Positions 39,636 through 50,244 of a DNA stretch of 56,200 nucleotides are shown here, one piece after another; the stretch's first letter is position 1; every line of letters begins with the position of its first letter. Under the pieces are notes generated by a model. The model ran no database searches. It was given only the letters and a program-made list of their open reading frames with translations, and was not told where the DNA came from. The DNA comes from Flavobacteriales bacterium. Lineage in GTDB: Bacteria > Bacteroidota > Bacteroidia > Flavobacteriales > UBA7430. The stretch is taken from positions 1-56,200 of the forward strand of contig NZJX01000004.1 of NCBI GenBank assembly GCA_002692065.1, written 5' to 3'. Both the position numbers and the translations under genes were made by a program.

Positions 39636-40786
39636 TTTATTTGATTTTTTGCAATTAATCTAGCATTTTTATCAGATTCTATATAATCTTCTAAGCTAGG
39701 ATGGTTAATAAATTTGGCTTTCTCTATAGTATTATTAATTATTTCAGACATTTGATGAAACTTTAATTTATCATGTAAAAATGCATTTACTACAACTTCA
39801 TTTGCCGCATTTAGAGTACATGGAACATTACCTCCACGTTTAATAGCATCAAATGCAAGTTTTAAGTGTTTAAATGTTTTTATATCTGGGCTTTCAAAAG
39901 TTAGATTATTAAATTCCTTAAAATTAAACCTTTTAAAATTATTACTCAAACGTTTTGGATATGTTAATGCGAACTGAATAGGTAATTTCATATCTGGTAA
40001 ACCTAATTGTGCAATAATAGATCCATCTCTAAATTGTACCATAGAATGAATTACTGATTGAGGGTGAATTATTACCTCAATTTGATCTGTATTTACTGAA
40101 AATAGCCATTTTGCCTCAATTACTTCTAATCCCTTGTTCATCAAGGTTGAAGAATCAATAGTAACTTTATTCCCCATAGACCAATTTGGATGATTTAGTG
40201 CTTGTTCTTTTGTAACATATTGCAATTGTGAATAATTCATACCTCTAAATGGCCCTCCTGATGCAGTTAGATATATTTTCTCAATTTCATTTCTCATTTC
40301 TCCTTGTAAACATTGAAAAATTGCAGAATGTTCTGAGTCAACAGGAATTATTTTTACATTATTTTTTTTAGCTTTTTCTGTAATTAACTTACCTGCAACA
40401 ACCAAAGTTTCTTTATTTGCAATTGCAACATTTTTCCCAGAATCAATAGCTGAAATTGTCGGTAAGAGTCCTGAATAACCAACTAGAGCAACTAAAATCA
40501 AATCTGAATTAGAATTTTGTACAACATCATTTAACATTGTACTTCCAGAATAAACTTTTATATTATAACTCTCTAATTCTGATTTGACAAAAATATATTT
40601 TGAGTCATCTACTATAACTACTTTTTTTGGAGAAAATAATATAGATTGGGTTACAAGAAGTTTTGCATTTTTATTTGCAGTTAAAAATTCTATTTCAAAA
40701 TAATCATCTAATTCTGAAATTACTGAGAGAGCTTGAGTCCCAATTGACCCAGTTGAACCTAAAATTCCAATTTTTTTTTTTTTCAT
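39632..40786 (-). CDS. dxr: 1-deoxy-D-xylulose-5-phosphate reductoisomerase
   Basis: A 384-residue enzyme making 2-C-methyl-D-erythritol 4-phosphate in the non-mevalonate isoprenoid pathway. It has the NADPH-binding 'GILGSTGSIGTQAL' (about 7-20), 'ANKETLVVAG', 'PVDSEHSAIFQCL' with metal-site acids, 'TASGGPFRG', and 'HPNWSMGNKVTIDSSTLMNKGLE' (two pieces). Codons 2-5 plus the next A form a 13-base A tract directly after ATG. Its stop overlaps the rseP start by four bases, so the two are coupled. Confidence 0.96.
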   Translation of the reverse strand: MKKKKIGILGSTGSIGTQALSVISELDDYFEIEFLTANKNAKLLVTQSILFSPKKVVIVDDSKYIFVKSELESYNIKVYSGSTMLNDVVQNSNSDLILVALVGYSGLLPTISAIDSGKNVAIANKETLVVAGKLITEKAKKNNVKIIPVDSEHSAIFQCLQGEMRNEIEKIYLTASGGPFRGMNYSQLQYVTKEQALNHPNWSMGNKVTIDSSTLMNKGLEVIEAKWLFSVNTDQIEVIIHPQSVIHSMVQFRDGSIIAQLGLPDMKLPIQFALTYPKRLSNNFKRFNFKEFNNLTFESPDIKTFKHLKLAFDAIKRGGNVPCTLNAANEVVVNAFLHDKLKFHQMSEIINNTIEKAKFINHPSLEDYIESDKNARLIAKNQIK

Positions 40787-40837
40787 ATTTATTTATTTGG
40801 TGTTTGAGAATAAATAATGATTTTCAAAAAAATAAAA

Positions 40838-43021
40838 TTATTTTACTATATCCATTTCTTTTACCAAATGACCTGCATTAGCATACTTATCAATAATGAA
40901 TAATACATATCTTATATCACAAGATATTGTCCTTTGAATTTCAGACTCAAAAGCAATATCTCCACTCATCGCTTCCCAGTTACCATCAAAAGCTGTTCCA
41001 ATTAGATGTCCTTCGGAATTTAAGACTGGAGATCCTGAATTTCCTCCTGTTATATCAGTATTGTGAATAAAATTAACGATTAAATTACCTGAACTATCAG
41101 CATATTCTCCGTAATCTTTTTCATTATATAAATTTATTAACTTCTCAGGTAAATCAAATTCAAAATCATTTGGTAAATATTTCTCAATGACACCATCAAG
41201 GGTAGTTTTAAAATCATAATGGACACCATCAGAAGGGATATAGTCTCCAATCTTTCCATAAGTTGTTCTCATTGAAAAGTTTGCATCTGGATAATATTTA
41301 ATTTCAGGGTTCATTTCCTTTAAACCCTTAATAAACAGTCTATTTGCTTTAGATAAATTTAAATTAGCGTCTTTAGATAACCCCCCTTGGCTAAAATACG
41401 AGGATATAACCGATGAGGAAACAATATTCGCTAAATCTCTATCTAAAGATTTTTTATTTGGAGAATTCAAAAATTTAATAAATTTATCTTGATTGGTAAA
41501 TATTGAATTTTCATACAATTTACTTGAAAATTTTTTCCAATTATTTTTGTATTTTTTATCAACTATTTCAAAAAAATCTGGATAAAATTCAGGTGAAACT
41601 TCATTGAAATACTTTTGAAATAGTTTGTAAAACTGTTCTTTATCTAGATTATAATCAAAGTTTTTAAAGTGTTCTAAAGACATTTTTTTTAAATTATCAA
41701 GTAATTTTTCTTTTTCATTTTCTTCTTGTGAATTTATCATAGAGTTAATTATTCTTGAAGCTCTGTAGACAAATAAAACTATATCTGTTCCTCTAATACC
41801 AACTTCAGATAAAAAGTTAGAACTTTTTTCCAAACTATCAATTGAATTATACGAACTTTCAAACAAGTTTAAAACTTGACCATATTCTTCTATATTTTCT
41901 TTACTTAAATTTGAAAACTTATCAAAGTCATCCTCAATTTCTTTCTTTTTATCATAAATACCTAATTTTTTTAAACCCTTAGATTGACCAATATAATATT
42001 TCCAGTAGTTTGCTGTTCTTGCATATTTAGATGAATATTTTATCCTAATCTCCTCATCACTATCCATATACTTTTTCATGATTCCCAATTTAAGATCTCT
42101 TATGTCAACAATAGTAGGCGCGGTAATGTTTAATAACTGATTTACTCCATATGAAGTCAAAAATCTATCAGTTGAACCCGGGTACCCCCATACCATAGTG
42201 AAATCTCCATTTTCAACTCCTTTTATTGAAACTGGTAAATGGTGATAAAAAGCATTATTTTTTTGACGTAATTCTTTTGTTAAAGGAACATTATCTTCTG
42301 AATATTTTGAAGGTTGTCCATCTTTAGAGGCATAAACTCTGAACATTGAAAAGTCACCAGTGTGTCTAGGCCACATCCAATTATCTGTATCTCCTCCATA
42401 CTTTCCAATAGATGAAGGGGGAGCACCAACAAGTCTAACATCAGAAAACCTTTCATATATAAACATATAATATTCATTACCTGCAAAAAAAGATTTTACT
42501 TGAACTATAAAATTATTATCATTTGAATTTTCATTTTTTAGAACTTTTATTTCTTTATCAATTACATTTAACCTTTCCTCTTCACTCATATCAGAATTTA
42601 CATTTTTTAAAACTCTTTGTGTCACATCCTCCATTTTTATCAAAAAATCTACATATAGAGACGGATTAGGTAATTCGTCTTTTTTATCCATAGCCCAAAA
42701 ACCATCAGTCAAATAATCGTTTTCGATAGAGGAATGGTCTTGTATAGCATCGTAACCGCAATGATGATTAGTTAAAAGTAAGCCTTGAGAAGAGATTAAT
42801 TCTCCTGTACAAAATCCACCAAAGCTGACAATTGCATCCTTCAAACTTGAATTATTTATACTATATAATTCTTCAGGAGTTAATTGAAGTCCCGCCTCTT
42901 GCATATCAACTTCATTAAGTCTTTTAATAAACATTGGTAGCCACATACCCTCATCTGCGAGAATGTTATTTGGCATTATAAAAACAAATGATAAAGCAAA
43001 GTATAAATAGAAATTTTTCAT
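40838..43021 (-). CDS. S46 family dipeptidyl peptidase (DPP7-like)
   Basis: A 727-residue serine peptidase. A signal peptide (1-22, ending ILA) is followed by the 'DEGMWLP' mature start typical of S46. Catalytic segments are 'TNHHCGYDAIQ' (His86/87), 'PRHTGDFSMFR' (Asp) and 'GGNSGSPVLN' (Ser662). Eighteen residues after the serine is Gly680 ('FDGNW'); in Porphyromonas gingivalis enzymes Gly at this place goes with DPP7-type preference for hydrophobic residues and Arg with DPP11-type Asp/Glu preference. Predicted to release dipeptides in the periplasm or at the surface for peptide nutrition. Confidence 0.93.
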   Translation of the reverse strand: MKNFYLYFALSFVFIMPNNILADEGMWLPMFIKRLNEVDMQEAGLQLTPEELYSINNSSLKDAIVSFGGFCTGELISSQGLLLTNHHCGYDAIQDHSSIENDYLTDGFWAMDKKDELPNPSLYVDFLIKMEDVTQRVLKNVNSDMSEEERLNVIDKEIKVLKNENSNDNNFIVQVKSFFAGNEYYMFIYERFSDVRLVGAPPSSIGKYGGDTDNWMWPRHTGDFSMFRVYASKDGQPSKYSEDNVPLTKELRQKNNAFYHHLPVSIKGVENGDFTMVWGYPGSTDRFLTSYGVNQLLNITAPTIVDIRDLKLGIMKKYMDSDEEIRIKYSSKYARTANYWKYYIGQSKGLKKLGIYDKKKEIEDDFDKFSNLSKENIEEYGQVLNLFESSYNSIDSLEKSSNFLSEVGIRGTDIVLFVYRASRIINSMINSQEENEKEKLLDNLKKMSLEHFKNFDYNLDKEQFYKLFQKYFNEVSPEFYPDFFEIVDKKYKNNWKKFSSKLYENSIFTNQDKFIKFLNSPNKKSLDRDLANIVSSSVISSYFSQGGLSKDANLNLSKANRLFIKGLKEMNPEIKYYPDANFSMRTTYGKIGDYIPSDGVHYDFKTTLDGVIEKYLPNDFEFDLPEKLINLYNEKDYGEYADSSGNLIVNFIHNTDITGGNSGSPVLNSEGHLIGTAFDGNWEAMSGDIAFESEIQRTISCDIRYVLFIIDKYANAGHLVKEMDIVK

Positions 43022-43096
43022 AACTAGTAAATTTTAATAAATGCAAAGAAAAGAAATAAATTTGACTTTATTTTCATAAGATTCATCAAAAAAAAT

Positions 43097-43513
43097 CTAA
43101 TCAAAGTTATATGGATCATTATCAATTTTAAATTCATTTTTTTTAAAAATTTCAATTTCCCTTCTATCTTTTTTAGTAGGCCTCCCCATTCCTGGATTCC
43201 TATTTTCAAAATTTGAATTTAAATATTTAATTGTCTTCAATTTTTTAATTTCAGATAAGGGAGTTAAATCCTTGTAACATAGTCTTGCAATTGAGTATGA
43301 AGACCGAATTTCTAATAATTTTAGCACTTTGAAGCTATATGTTATATTTGATTTTTTGATTTGTATTTCGTCACCTATATTGACAAAACTTGATGGCTTA
43401 CATTTTCTACGACTAATATTTACCTTACCTAGCCTACAAAAGTTTGATGCAATATTTCTTGACTTAAAGATTCTAACACTCCACAACCATTTATCAATCC
43501 TAATCTTATTCAT
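43097..43513 (-). CDS. S4-domain RNA-binding protein (Hsp15-like)
   Basis: A 138-residue protein with an N-terminal S4 fold: 'IRIDKWLWSVRIFKSRNIASNFC' followed by 'GKVNISRRKCKPSSFVNIGDEI'. This is the heat-shock protein 15 (HslR) family, which in E. coli binds free 50S subunits carrying a stalled nascent chain. The C-terminal tail 'NPGMGRPTKKDRREIEIF' is the common Bacteroidota form. The ATG overlaps the uvrC stop as ATGA, indicating coupled translation. Confidence 0.88.
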   Translation of the reverse strand: MNKIRIDKWLWSVRIFKSRNIASNFCRLGKVNISRRKCKPSSFVNIGDEIQIKKSNITYSFKVLKLLEIRSSYSIARLCYKDLTPLSEIKKLKTIKYLNSNFENRNPGMGRPTKKDRREIEIFKKNEFKIDNDPYNFD

Positions 43514-45311
43514 TTAAAAAATTTAAATACAATTAATGCTTTTACCCTCCCAATTAGCTGCTCTAACTCAATAAAATCTAATTTTTTTATTCTCTTTATA
43601 GATTTATACTTTTTAAGAAGTTTTTCTCTGGTTTTATCACCTATGCCTTTAATATTATCAAATTCTGATTTTTTTAAATTTTTGTTTCTAAGATTTCTGT
43701 GCAATCTGAGACAAAATCTATGAGCTTCATTTCTGAGACTTTGAATTAACTTTAGTGATTCTGACCTTTTATCAATATTTATTGGATATGAATTATCAAT
43801 AGTAAAGATTTCTTCTAATCTTTTAGCTATACTTATAATTGAAATTTTATCTTGAATCTCTAAATTAATTAAGGCTTCAAAAGCAGCATTTAATTGTCCT
43901 TTTCCTCCATCAATAACAACTAATTGAGGTAAATCTAATTTTTCTTTGATCAAATATTTATACCTTCTATTTACAACTTCTTTCATTGAGGCAAAGTCGT
44001 CAATACCAACTACTGTATTAATTTTATAATGTCTATAATCTTTTTTACTTGGTTTACCATTTTTAAAAACTACACATGAAGATGTTGGATTTGAACCCTG
44101 TAAATTAGAATTGTCAAAACACTCAATATGTAAAGGAGTTTTATCAAGATTAAGATCTTTTTTTAATTTTTCAAGAACCCTTTCAAACTTTTTATTTTTA
44201 TCTGTTTGTATAGATTTATTAATTCGTTCTATCCTCATGTATTTTGCATTTCTATGAGATAAATTAATCAAATCTTTTTTCTCCCCTATTTTTGGAACGT
44301 AAATTTTTAGGTTTTCTTTGCTAGGGTATGAAACTTCTATATTTGTGATAATTTCATCATTTTTTGAATTAAATTTTAATCTAATCTCAATTATTCCAAT
44401 TATTAAAATTTCTTGATCATTTTCTTGCAATTTTTTTTTGACTTCCAAATTATAAGATTGAATTATCGATCCATTATTAATATTAAAATAATTAATATAA
44501 GCGTAATCATCATCGGAAAGTATAGAAAAAACATCTAAATTTTTTATTTTAGGACTGACTATAGTAGATTTAGATTGATAATTTTGAAGAATCTCTATTT
44601 TTTCTTTTAAATCTTGTGCTTTTTCAAAATTTAAATTTGAAGCATAATTCAACATTTTGTTCTTAGTTGACTTAATTATTTCTGAAAAATTACCTTTCAA
44701 AATTTTTCTTATGTTTGATATTGAATTATCGTAATCATTCTCAGACTGATGTTTTTCACATGGACCATCACACTTTCTAATATGGTAATCTAGACAAACC
44801 TTATATTTTTTTTTATTATGTTTTCTTCATTAAGATCATAATTACATGTTCTAAGTTTATATAATTTTTCTATTAGTTCAATTATTAGTTTGACTGATTT
44901 TAATGAATTATATGGACCAAAATACTCTGACCCATCATTAATTACTTTTCTTGTATAAAGTATTCTTGGAAATCTTTCATTTTTAATACAAATCCATGGA
45001 TAGGTTTTATCATCTTTTAAAAGTATGTTATACTTAGGCTTTAATTTTTTAATTAAATTGTTTTCTAATAATAATGCATCAAGTTCTGTTTTGACAATTA
45101 TAAATTCAAGCTTTTGAATTTTCTTCACTAATAACTTAGTTTTATATGTCATCAAGGAATCTCTATTAAAATAGGATGAAATTCTATTTTTTAAATTTTT
45201 TGCTTTCCCAACATATAAAATTTTATCATTTTTATCGTAATATTGATAAACTCCAGGATTTTTAGGTAAGCTTTTAGTAATATTTTTGAAATTTTGTTGA
45301 TTTAATTTCAT
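43510..45311 (-). CDS. uvrC: Excinuclease ABC subunit C, with apparent frameshift in a poly-A tract
   Basis: The incision subunit of nucleotide excision repair, about 600 residues when corrected. The first frame (45311 to about 44806) has the GIY-YIG nuclease domain, 'NPGVYQYYDKNDKILYVGKAKNLKNRI', and runs to a TAG at about 44792. The second frame resumes with 'VCLDYHIRKCDGPCEKHQ', a UVR helix ('NFEKAQDLKEKIEIL'), the RNase-H-like C-terminal nuclease ('LPQLVVIDGGKGQLNAA') and helix-hairpin-helix ('FDNIKGIGDKTREKLL'). They join if the nine-A tract (44806-44814 on plus) had ten. Probably one functional gene. It starts one base after asd and overlaps the S4 gene. Confidence 0.9.
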
Positions 45312-45312
45312 T

Positions 45313-46308
45313 TCAAAATTTTAATAATCCGTTTAAATAAGCTTTTTCTGCAATTTGAATTGCATTTTTTGCTGCTCCTTTTCTCAAATTATCAGAAACA
45401 ATCCAAAGATTTACACTATTTTTATATGAATTGTCTTCCCTTATTCTTCCTACAAATACCTCATCTTTATCAGTTGCATATTTTGGCATTGGATAGGTGT
45501 TAGTTTCGGGAAAATCTCTTAAAATAAGTCCCTTTGATTCATTTATAACCTTTCTGATTTCAGCTACCGACGGTTTCTTTTGAAAAGAAATATTAACACT
45601 CTCTGAGTGACTTCTTATAACAGGGACTCTTACAGCAGTAGCAGTGATATCAAATTCACTATCAGAAATTATTTTCTTAGTCTCATTAATTAATTTTAAT
45701 TCCTCTCTTGTATATCCTGATGGATGAAAAGTATCACAATGTGGTATACAGTTATTATATATTTCGTATGGATAATACATTTCATCAACTATTCCTTTCT
45801 TCTCATTGGTCAATTGTCTTACTGCTTCTTTACCAGAGCCTGAGACTGATTGGTATGTTGATACAATTACTCTATTAATTTTATATAGTTTATCTAGTGG
45901 ACTAAGTACCATTACTAATTGAATAGTTGAACAATTTGGATTAGATATAATTTTATCATCTTTAGTCAAAAGATTGAAATTTATTTCTGGTACAATTAAC
46001 TTTATATTTTTATCTAACCTAAAAACTGAAGAATTGTCAATTACTAATGATCCATTTGATGAAAATTTTTCCACCCATTCTTTTGAGCACTCATTTCCTG
46101 CTGAAAAAAAAACTAGATCAGGCTTATTAGCTAAAGTTTCCTCTATACTTTTAATTTTAATTTTTTTATTTTTCCATTTTATATCCTCATCATAAGACCT
46201 TTTAGATGCGGAAAGTAATAATTTATTGATTGGTAATATTGAATTACTCAAAATTTCTAAAATCTTTTTTCCTACCATCCCGGTTATTCCTATAATAGCT
46301 ACATTCAT
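45313..46308 (-). CDS. asd: Aspartate-semialdehyde dehydrogenase
   Basis: A 331-residue enzyme reducing aspartyl phosphate, for the lysine/diaminopimelate, threonine and methionine pathways. It has the N-terminal NADP fold 'VAIIGITGMVGKKILEIL', 'FFSAGNECSKEW', the catalytic Cys in 'ISNPNCSTIQLVMVL', 'GSGKEAVRQL', 'VRVPVIRSHSE' and the terminal 'NLRKGAAKNAIQIAE'. I chose ATG at 46308, since the conserved fold begins directly there; the frame stays open 12 codons upstream without family similarity. uvrC begins one base downstream. Confidence 0.95.
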   Translation of the reverse strand: MNVAIIGITGMVGKKILEILSNSILPINKLLLSASKRSYDEDIKWKNKKIKIKSIEETLANKPDLVFFSAGNECSKEWVEKFSSNGSLVIDNSSVFRLDKNIKLIVPEINFNLLTKDDKIISNPNCSTIQLVMVLSPLDKLYKINRVIVSTYQSVSGSGKEAVRQLTNEKKGIVDEMYYPYEIYNNCIPHCDTFHPSGYTREELKLINETKKIISDSEFDITATAVRVPVIRSHSESVNISFQKKPSVAEIRKVINESKGLILRDFPETNTYPMPKYATDKDEVFVGRIREDNSYKNSVNLWIVSDNLRKGAAKNAIQIAEKAYLNGLLKF

Positions 46309-46376
46309 TATAAAAAAATTAATATACCTTGTAAATTTAGTCAATTTTAATTCATTATTTAATCAAATTATTTAAG

Positions 46377-46384
46377 TAAATTTG
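46377..46384 (+). promoter_or_regulatory. Candidate -7 element TAAATTTG for the bacilliredoxin gene
   Basis: An exact TAnnTTTG match lies 23 bases before the ATG at 46408, in the divergent gap with asd. There is no clear TTTG at 19-21 bases upstream. Confidence 0.45.
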
Positions 46385-46407
46385 TGTTTAACTAAAATAA
46401 TATAATT

Positions 46408-46821
46408 ATGTATCCTGAACATATAGTATCACCCATGAGATCAGAACTTACTGAATTAGGTTTTTCTGAATTAAAAACCCCAGACGAAGTTGATAATGTA
46501 CTTTCAAAAAAAGGGACTATCCTTCTTGTTATTAACTCAGTTTGTGGATGTGCTGCCGGTAATGCTCGCCCGGGCGTAAAAAACGCTATTAAACAAGGTA
46601 ATTGTCCTGAATATCTGGCTACTGTTTTTGCTGGTGTAGATAAGGAGGCTGTTGCTAAAGCTCGTGAGTACTTACTCCCTTTTCCACCATCTTCTCCTTG
46701 TATAGCACTTTTCAAAAACGGAGAATTAGTTCACATGATTGAACGTCACCATATAGAGGGTAGAAATCCTAACGACATATCAGAAAACTTAGTTGCTGCT
46801 TTTAATGAATTTTGCACCTAA
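46408..46821 (+). CDS. BrxA/BrxB (YphP/YqiW) family bacilliredoxin
   Basis: A 137-residue thioredoxin-fold protein of the YphP/YqiW family. The conserved 'SVCGCAAGNARPG' (about 48-60) carries the CGC active site. The N-terminal 'YPEHIVSPMRSELTELGF' and C-terminal 'HMIERHHIEG' are family hallmarks. Known members remove bacillithiol from mixed disulfides on proteins, which implies this cell may make bacillithiol or a similar thiol; the biosynthesis genes are not in the window. Codon third positions are somewhat richer in C/G than in its neighbours, as expected of a well-expressed gene. Confidence 0.92.
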   Translation: MYPEHIVSPMRSELTELGFSELKTPDEVDNVLSKKGTILLVINSVCGCAAGNARPGVKNAIKQGNCPEYLATVFAGVDKEAVAKAREYLLPFPPSSPCIALFKNGELVHMIERHHIEGRNPNDISENLVAAFNEFCT

Positions 46822-46827
46822 TTATTT

Positions 46828-49209
46828 TTAGGATCCACATGAAATACAATCATCTGGATTTTCAATTGAACAAGCTATCTGTTCAGAGGAATTTGGTTTA
46901 GGTGTTTCTTTACCCAAAACTGGTTCCAACTCTGATTTTGTTTGTTTCTGGACGGTAAACTTTATCGCATCAACTGCTGACTTGGTCCTGAGATAATACA
47001 TCCCTGTTTTCAATCCTTTTTTCCATGCATGAAAATGCATGGAAGTTAATTTTCCTAAATTTGGATTTTCAACAAATAAATTCAATGACTGAGACTGATC
47101 AATGAAAACTCCTCTTTCTGCAGCCATATCAATAATATCTCTCATACTGAGTTCCCAGACAGTTTTATATAATTCTTTTATGTTATTTGGAATATTTTTT
47201 ATTTTTTGAATCGAGCCGTTACTTCTTAATATTTCATTTTTCAAATCTTCATTCCATAATCCCAATTTAACTAAGTCTTTTAATAAATGTTTATTAACAA
47301 TTATAAACTCACCTGATAAAACTCTTCTCGTATAGATATTTGATGTATAAGGCTCAAAACACTCATTATTTCCTAAAATTTGAGAGGTTGATGCAGTAGG
47401 CATTGGAGCAATTAATAAAGAGTTTCTCACACCATACTTTTTAATTTCTTTTTTTAGTGTATTCCAATCCCATCTACCTGTCATATCATCTGTCTTTTTT
47501 CCCCATAATTCAAACTGAAGTAAGCCTTTAGATATCGGTGATCCTTTGTAGGTTTCGTATGGGCCTAAATTTTTTGACAAATCTTTTGATGCAGTCAAAG
47601 AAGCATAATATATTGTTTCAAATATTTCAATATTTAAAAGTTGAGCCTCTTTTGATGTAAAAGGGTATCTTAATTTTATAAATGTATCTGCTAATCCCTG
47701 AACACCTAAACCGATAGGCCTATGACGCATATTTGAATTTTTTGCTTCTGGAACTGGGTAATAATTTTTGTCAATTACCGCATTTAAATTTTTAGTTACT
47801 TTATATGTAACTTCAAACAACTTATCAAAGTTGAATTTACCATCTTCAACATACATTGGAAGAGCTAAAGAAGCTAAATTACAGACTGCAACTTCATCAG
47901 GTGAGGTATATTCGAGAATTTCAGTACATAAATTAGAAGATCTAATTGTTCCTAAATTTTTTTGATTTGACTTTATGTTACATGAATCCTTAAATAACAT
48001 ATATGGAGTTCCTGTTTCAATTTGAGATTCTATAATTTTATCCCATAGTTCTCTAGCCTTAATTGTTTTTCTTCCTTTTCCTTCAGATTCATATTTTTCA
48101 TATTTATCATTAAATTCATCTCCATAAATATTAGCTAATCCAGGACATTCATTTGGACACATTAGAGTCCAATTTCCATCTTTCTCAACTCTTTCCATAA
48201 AAAGATCAGGTGTCCAAAGTGCATAAAATAGATCTCTAGCTCTCATCTCTTCTTTACCATGATTTTTCCTTAAATCTAGAAATTCAAAAATATCTGCATG
48301 CCAGGGTTCGATATAAATAGCGAAAGATCCTTTTCTTTTTCCTCCTCCTTGATCTACATATCTTGCAGTATCATTGAAAACTCTCAACATTGGGATTATG
48401 CCATTTGATGTTCCGTTTGTTCCTCTGATATATGATCCTTTTGCTCTAATATCGTGAATACTTAAACCAATTCCACCAGCAGATTGGGAAATTTTGGAAC
48501 ATTGCTTTAAGGTATCATAAATTCCATCAATACTGTCATCCTTCATTGTAAGTAAAAAACAAGATGACATTTGAGGCTTTGGAGTACCAGCATTAAATAG
48601 TGTAGGCGTAGCATGAGTGAAATATTTCTTAGACATCATTTCATAAGTTTCAATAACTGAATCAATATCCTCTTTATGAATACCTATCGAAACCCTCATT
48701 ATCATATGTTGGGGTCTTTCAACAACTTGTCCGTTTAACTTCAACAAGTAGGATCTTTCTAAAGTTTTGAATCCAAAATAATCATAACTAAAATCTCTGT
48801 CATATATGATAGTTGAATCTAAAATTTCTTTATTTTTTTCTATAATCTCATAAACATCGTTAGCTAAAAGTGGGGAACTCTTGTTTGTCTTAGGATTCAC
48901 AAATTCGTATAAATCTTTCATTGTATCTGAGAAAGATTTTTTGGTTTTTTTGTGGAGATTGGAGACAGCAATTCTTGCTGCTAATTTTGCATAATCTGGA
49001 TGTTTAATTGTTAAAGATGCGGCAACTTCAGCTGCTAAATTATCGAGCTCGTAGGTTGTAACTCCTTCATAAATCCCCTCTATAACTTTCATTGCCACAT
49101 TAGTAGGATTTACAAGTGAATCTAAACCGTAACAAAGTTTTTGAATTCTAGCAGTAATTTTATCAAATTTAACTGCTTCATTTCTTCCATCTCTTTTTTG
49201 AACAAACAT
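46828..49209 (-). CDS. nrdA: Ribonucleoside-diphosphate reductase, alpha subunit
   Basis: A 793-residue class Ia large subunit. An N-terminal ATP-cone (about 1-90, '[17 protein letters not shown]') gives dATP/ATP activity control. The catalytic barrel has '[22 protein letters not shown]', '[19 protein letters not shown]' (split), '[13 protein letters not shown]', '[13 protein letters not shown]' and '[19 protein letters not shown]' segments. The last residues 'CISCGS' supply the redox-active Cys pair regenerated by thioredoxin. It converts NDPs to dNDPs together with NrdB, encoded 23 bases upstream on the same strand. Confidence 0.96.
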   Translation of the reverse strand: MFVQKRDGRNEAVKFDKITARIQKLCYGLDSLVNPTNVAMKVIEGIYEGVTTYELDNLAAEVAASLTIKHPDYAKLAARIAVSNLHKKTKKSFSDTMKDLYEFVNPKTNKSSPLLANDVYEIIEKNKEILDSTIIYDRDFSYDYFGFKTLERSYLLKLNGQVVERPQHMIMRVSIGIHKEDIDSVIETYEMMSKKYFTHATPTLFNAGTPKPQMSSCFLLTMKDDSIDGIYDTLKQCSKISQSAGGIGLSIHDIRAKGSYIRGTNGTSNGIIPMLRVFNDTARYVDQGGGKRKGSFAIYIEPWHADIFEFLDLRKNHGKEEMRARDLFYALWTPDLFMERVEKDGNWTLMCPNECPGLANIYGDEFNDKYEKYESEGKGRKTIKARELWDKIIESQIETGTPYMLFKDSCNIKSNQKNLGTIRSSNLCTEILEYTSPDEVAVCNLASLALPMYVEDGKFNFDKLFEVTYKVTKNLNAVIDKNYYPVPEAKNSNMRHRPIGLGVQGLADTFIKLRYPFTSKEAQLLNIEIFETIYYASLTASKDLSKNLGPYETYKGSPISKGLLQFELWGKKTDDMTGRWDWNTLKKEIKKYGVRNSLLIAPMPTASTSQILGNNECFEPYTSNIYTRRVLSGEFIIVNKHLLKDLVKLGLWNEDLKNEILRSNGSIQKIKNIPNNIKELYKTVWELSMRDIIDMAAERGVFIDQSQSLNLFVENPNLGKLTSMHFHAWKKGLKTGMYYLRTKSAVDAIKFTVQKQTKSELEPVLGKETPKPNSSEQIACSIENPDDCISCGS

Positions 49210-49232
49210 AAATTATTATTTATAAAATTAAA

Positions 49233-50216
49233 CTAAAACTCTGCATCCATAGTAAATCCTGAATTTTCTTCTTTACCTAAAACTCCCGCTTTCTGATATT
49301 CAGAAACTCTTTTTTCGAAGAAATTTGTTTTTCCCTGCAATGAAATCATATCCATGAAATCAAATGGATTTTCAACATTATAAACCTTTTCACATTTTAA
49401 TTCTACGAGCAATCTGTCTGTTACAAATTCTAGATATTGTGTCATTAAATCGGCATTCATTCCAATTAATTTGACGGGTAAAGCCTCTGTGATAAACTCT
49501 CTTTCAATATCTAAAGCCTCTGTTAAAATTTGTTTGATTTTTTCTTTTGGGACCTTGTTTACTATATGCTCATTATGTAATAAGCAAGCAAAATCACAAT
49601 GTAAACCTTCGTCTCTTGATATTAGTTCGTTAGAAAAAGTTAATCCTGGCATTAAACCTCTTTTCTTGAGCCAAAATATTGAACAAAACGATCCTGAAAA
49701 AAATATACCCTCAACAGCAGCAAATGCAATAATTCTTTCTGCAAAACTTGGAGATTCAATCCAATTTAAGGCCCATTCTGCCTTCTTTTTGATAGCATCA
49801 AATGTTTCTATTGCAGAGAAAAGCTTATTAGCTTCAGTTTTATTTTTAACATATGTATCTATCAATAATGAATAGGTTTCAGAGTGAATATTTTCCATCA
49901 TTATTTGAAAACCATAGAAAAATTTTGCTTCAGTATACTGAACTTCTGACAAAAAATTTTCTGCTAAGTTTTCATTAACGATTCCGTCAGATGCAGCAAA
50001 AAAAGCAAGAATATGTTTTACAAAATATCTTTCATCTTCATTTAACTTATTATTCCAATCGTCCAAGTCCTGACTCAAATCAATTTCCTCAGCAGTCCAA
50101 AAGCTTGCTTCCTCTTTTTTATAAAACTTCCAAATGTCATGATGTACTATTGGAAAAAGAACGAATCTATCCTTATTTTCTTTTAAAATTGGTTCTTCAA
50201 TAATCTTTTCTTGCAT
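49233..50216 (-). CDS. nrdB: Ribonucleoside-diphosphate reductase, beta subunit
   Basis: A 327-residue ferritin-like radical-generating subunit. Metal ligands and radical site are visible: '[20 protein letters not shown]' has Glu, then His three residues later, and Tyr seven residues later, the class Ia tyrosyl-radical arrangement. '[11 protein letters not shown]' and '[10 protein letters not shown]' give the second Glu/Glu/His set. The C-terminal tail 'GFTMDAEF' should dock on NrdA. The gene order nrdB-nrdA is usual for Bacteroidota. A hairpin with a U tract lies 29 bases upstream of its start. Confidence 0.96.
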   Translation of the reverse strand: MQEKIIEEPILKENKDRFVLFPIVHHDIWKFYKKEEASFWTAEEIDLSQDLDDWNNKLNEDERYFVKHILAFFAASDGIVNENLAENFLSEVQYTEAKFFYGFQIMMENIHSETYSLLIDTYVKNKTEANKLFSAIETFDAIKKKAEWALNWIESPSFAERIIAFAAVEGIFFSGSFCSIFWLKKRGLMPGLTFSNELISRDEGLHCDFACLLHNEHIVNKVPKEKIKQILTEALDIEREFITEALPVKLIGMNADLMTQYLEFVTDRLLVELKCEKVYNVENPFDFMDMISLQGKTNFFEKRVSEYQKAGVLGKEENSGFTMDAEF

Positions 50217-50244
50217 AACTTATATTTATTTATTTATTAGAGTG

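Noticed and set aside
44698..44700. TTG as start of a separate C-terminal uvrC gene
   Set aside because: The frame stays open upstream with strong UvrC similarity to the A9 tract, so it is the continuation of one gene.
46408..46821. Horizontal transfer of the bacilliredoxin gene because of a locally higher GC content
   Set aside because: The family is standard in Bacteroidota and the shift is limited to codon choice expected of a well-expressed gene; nothing mobile flanks it.
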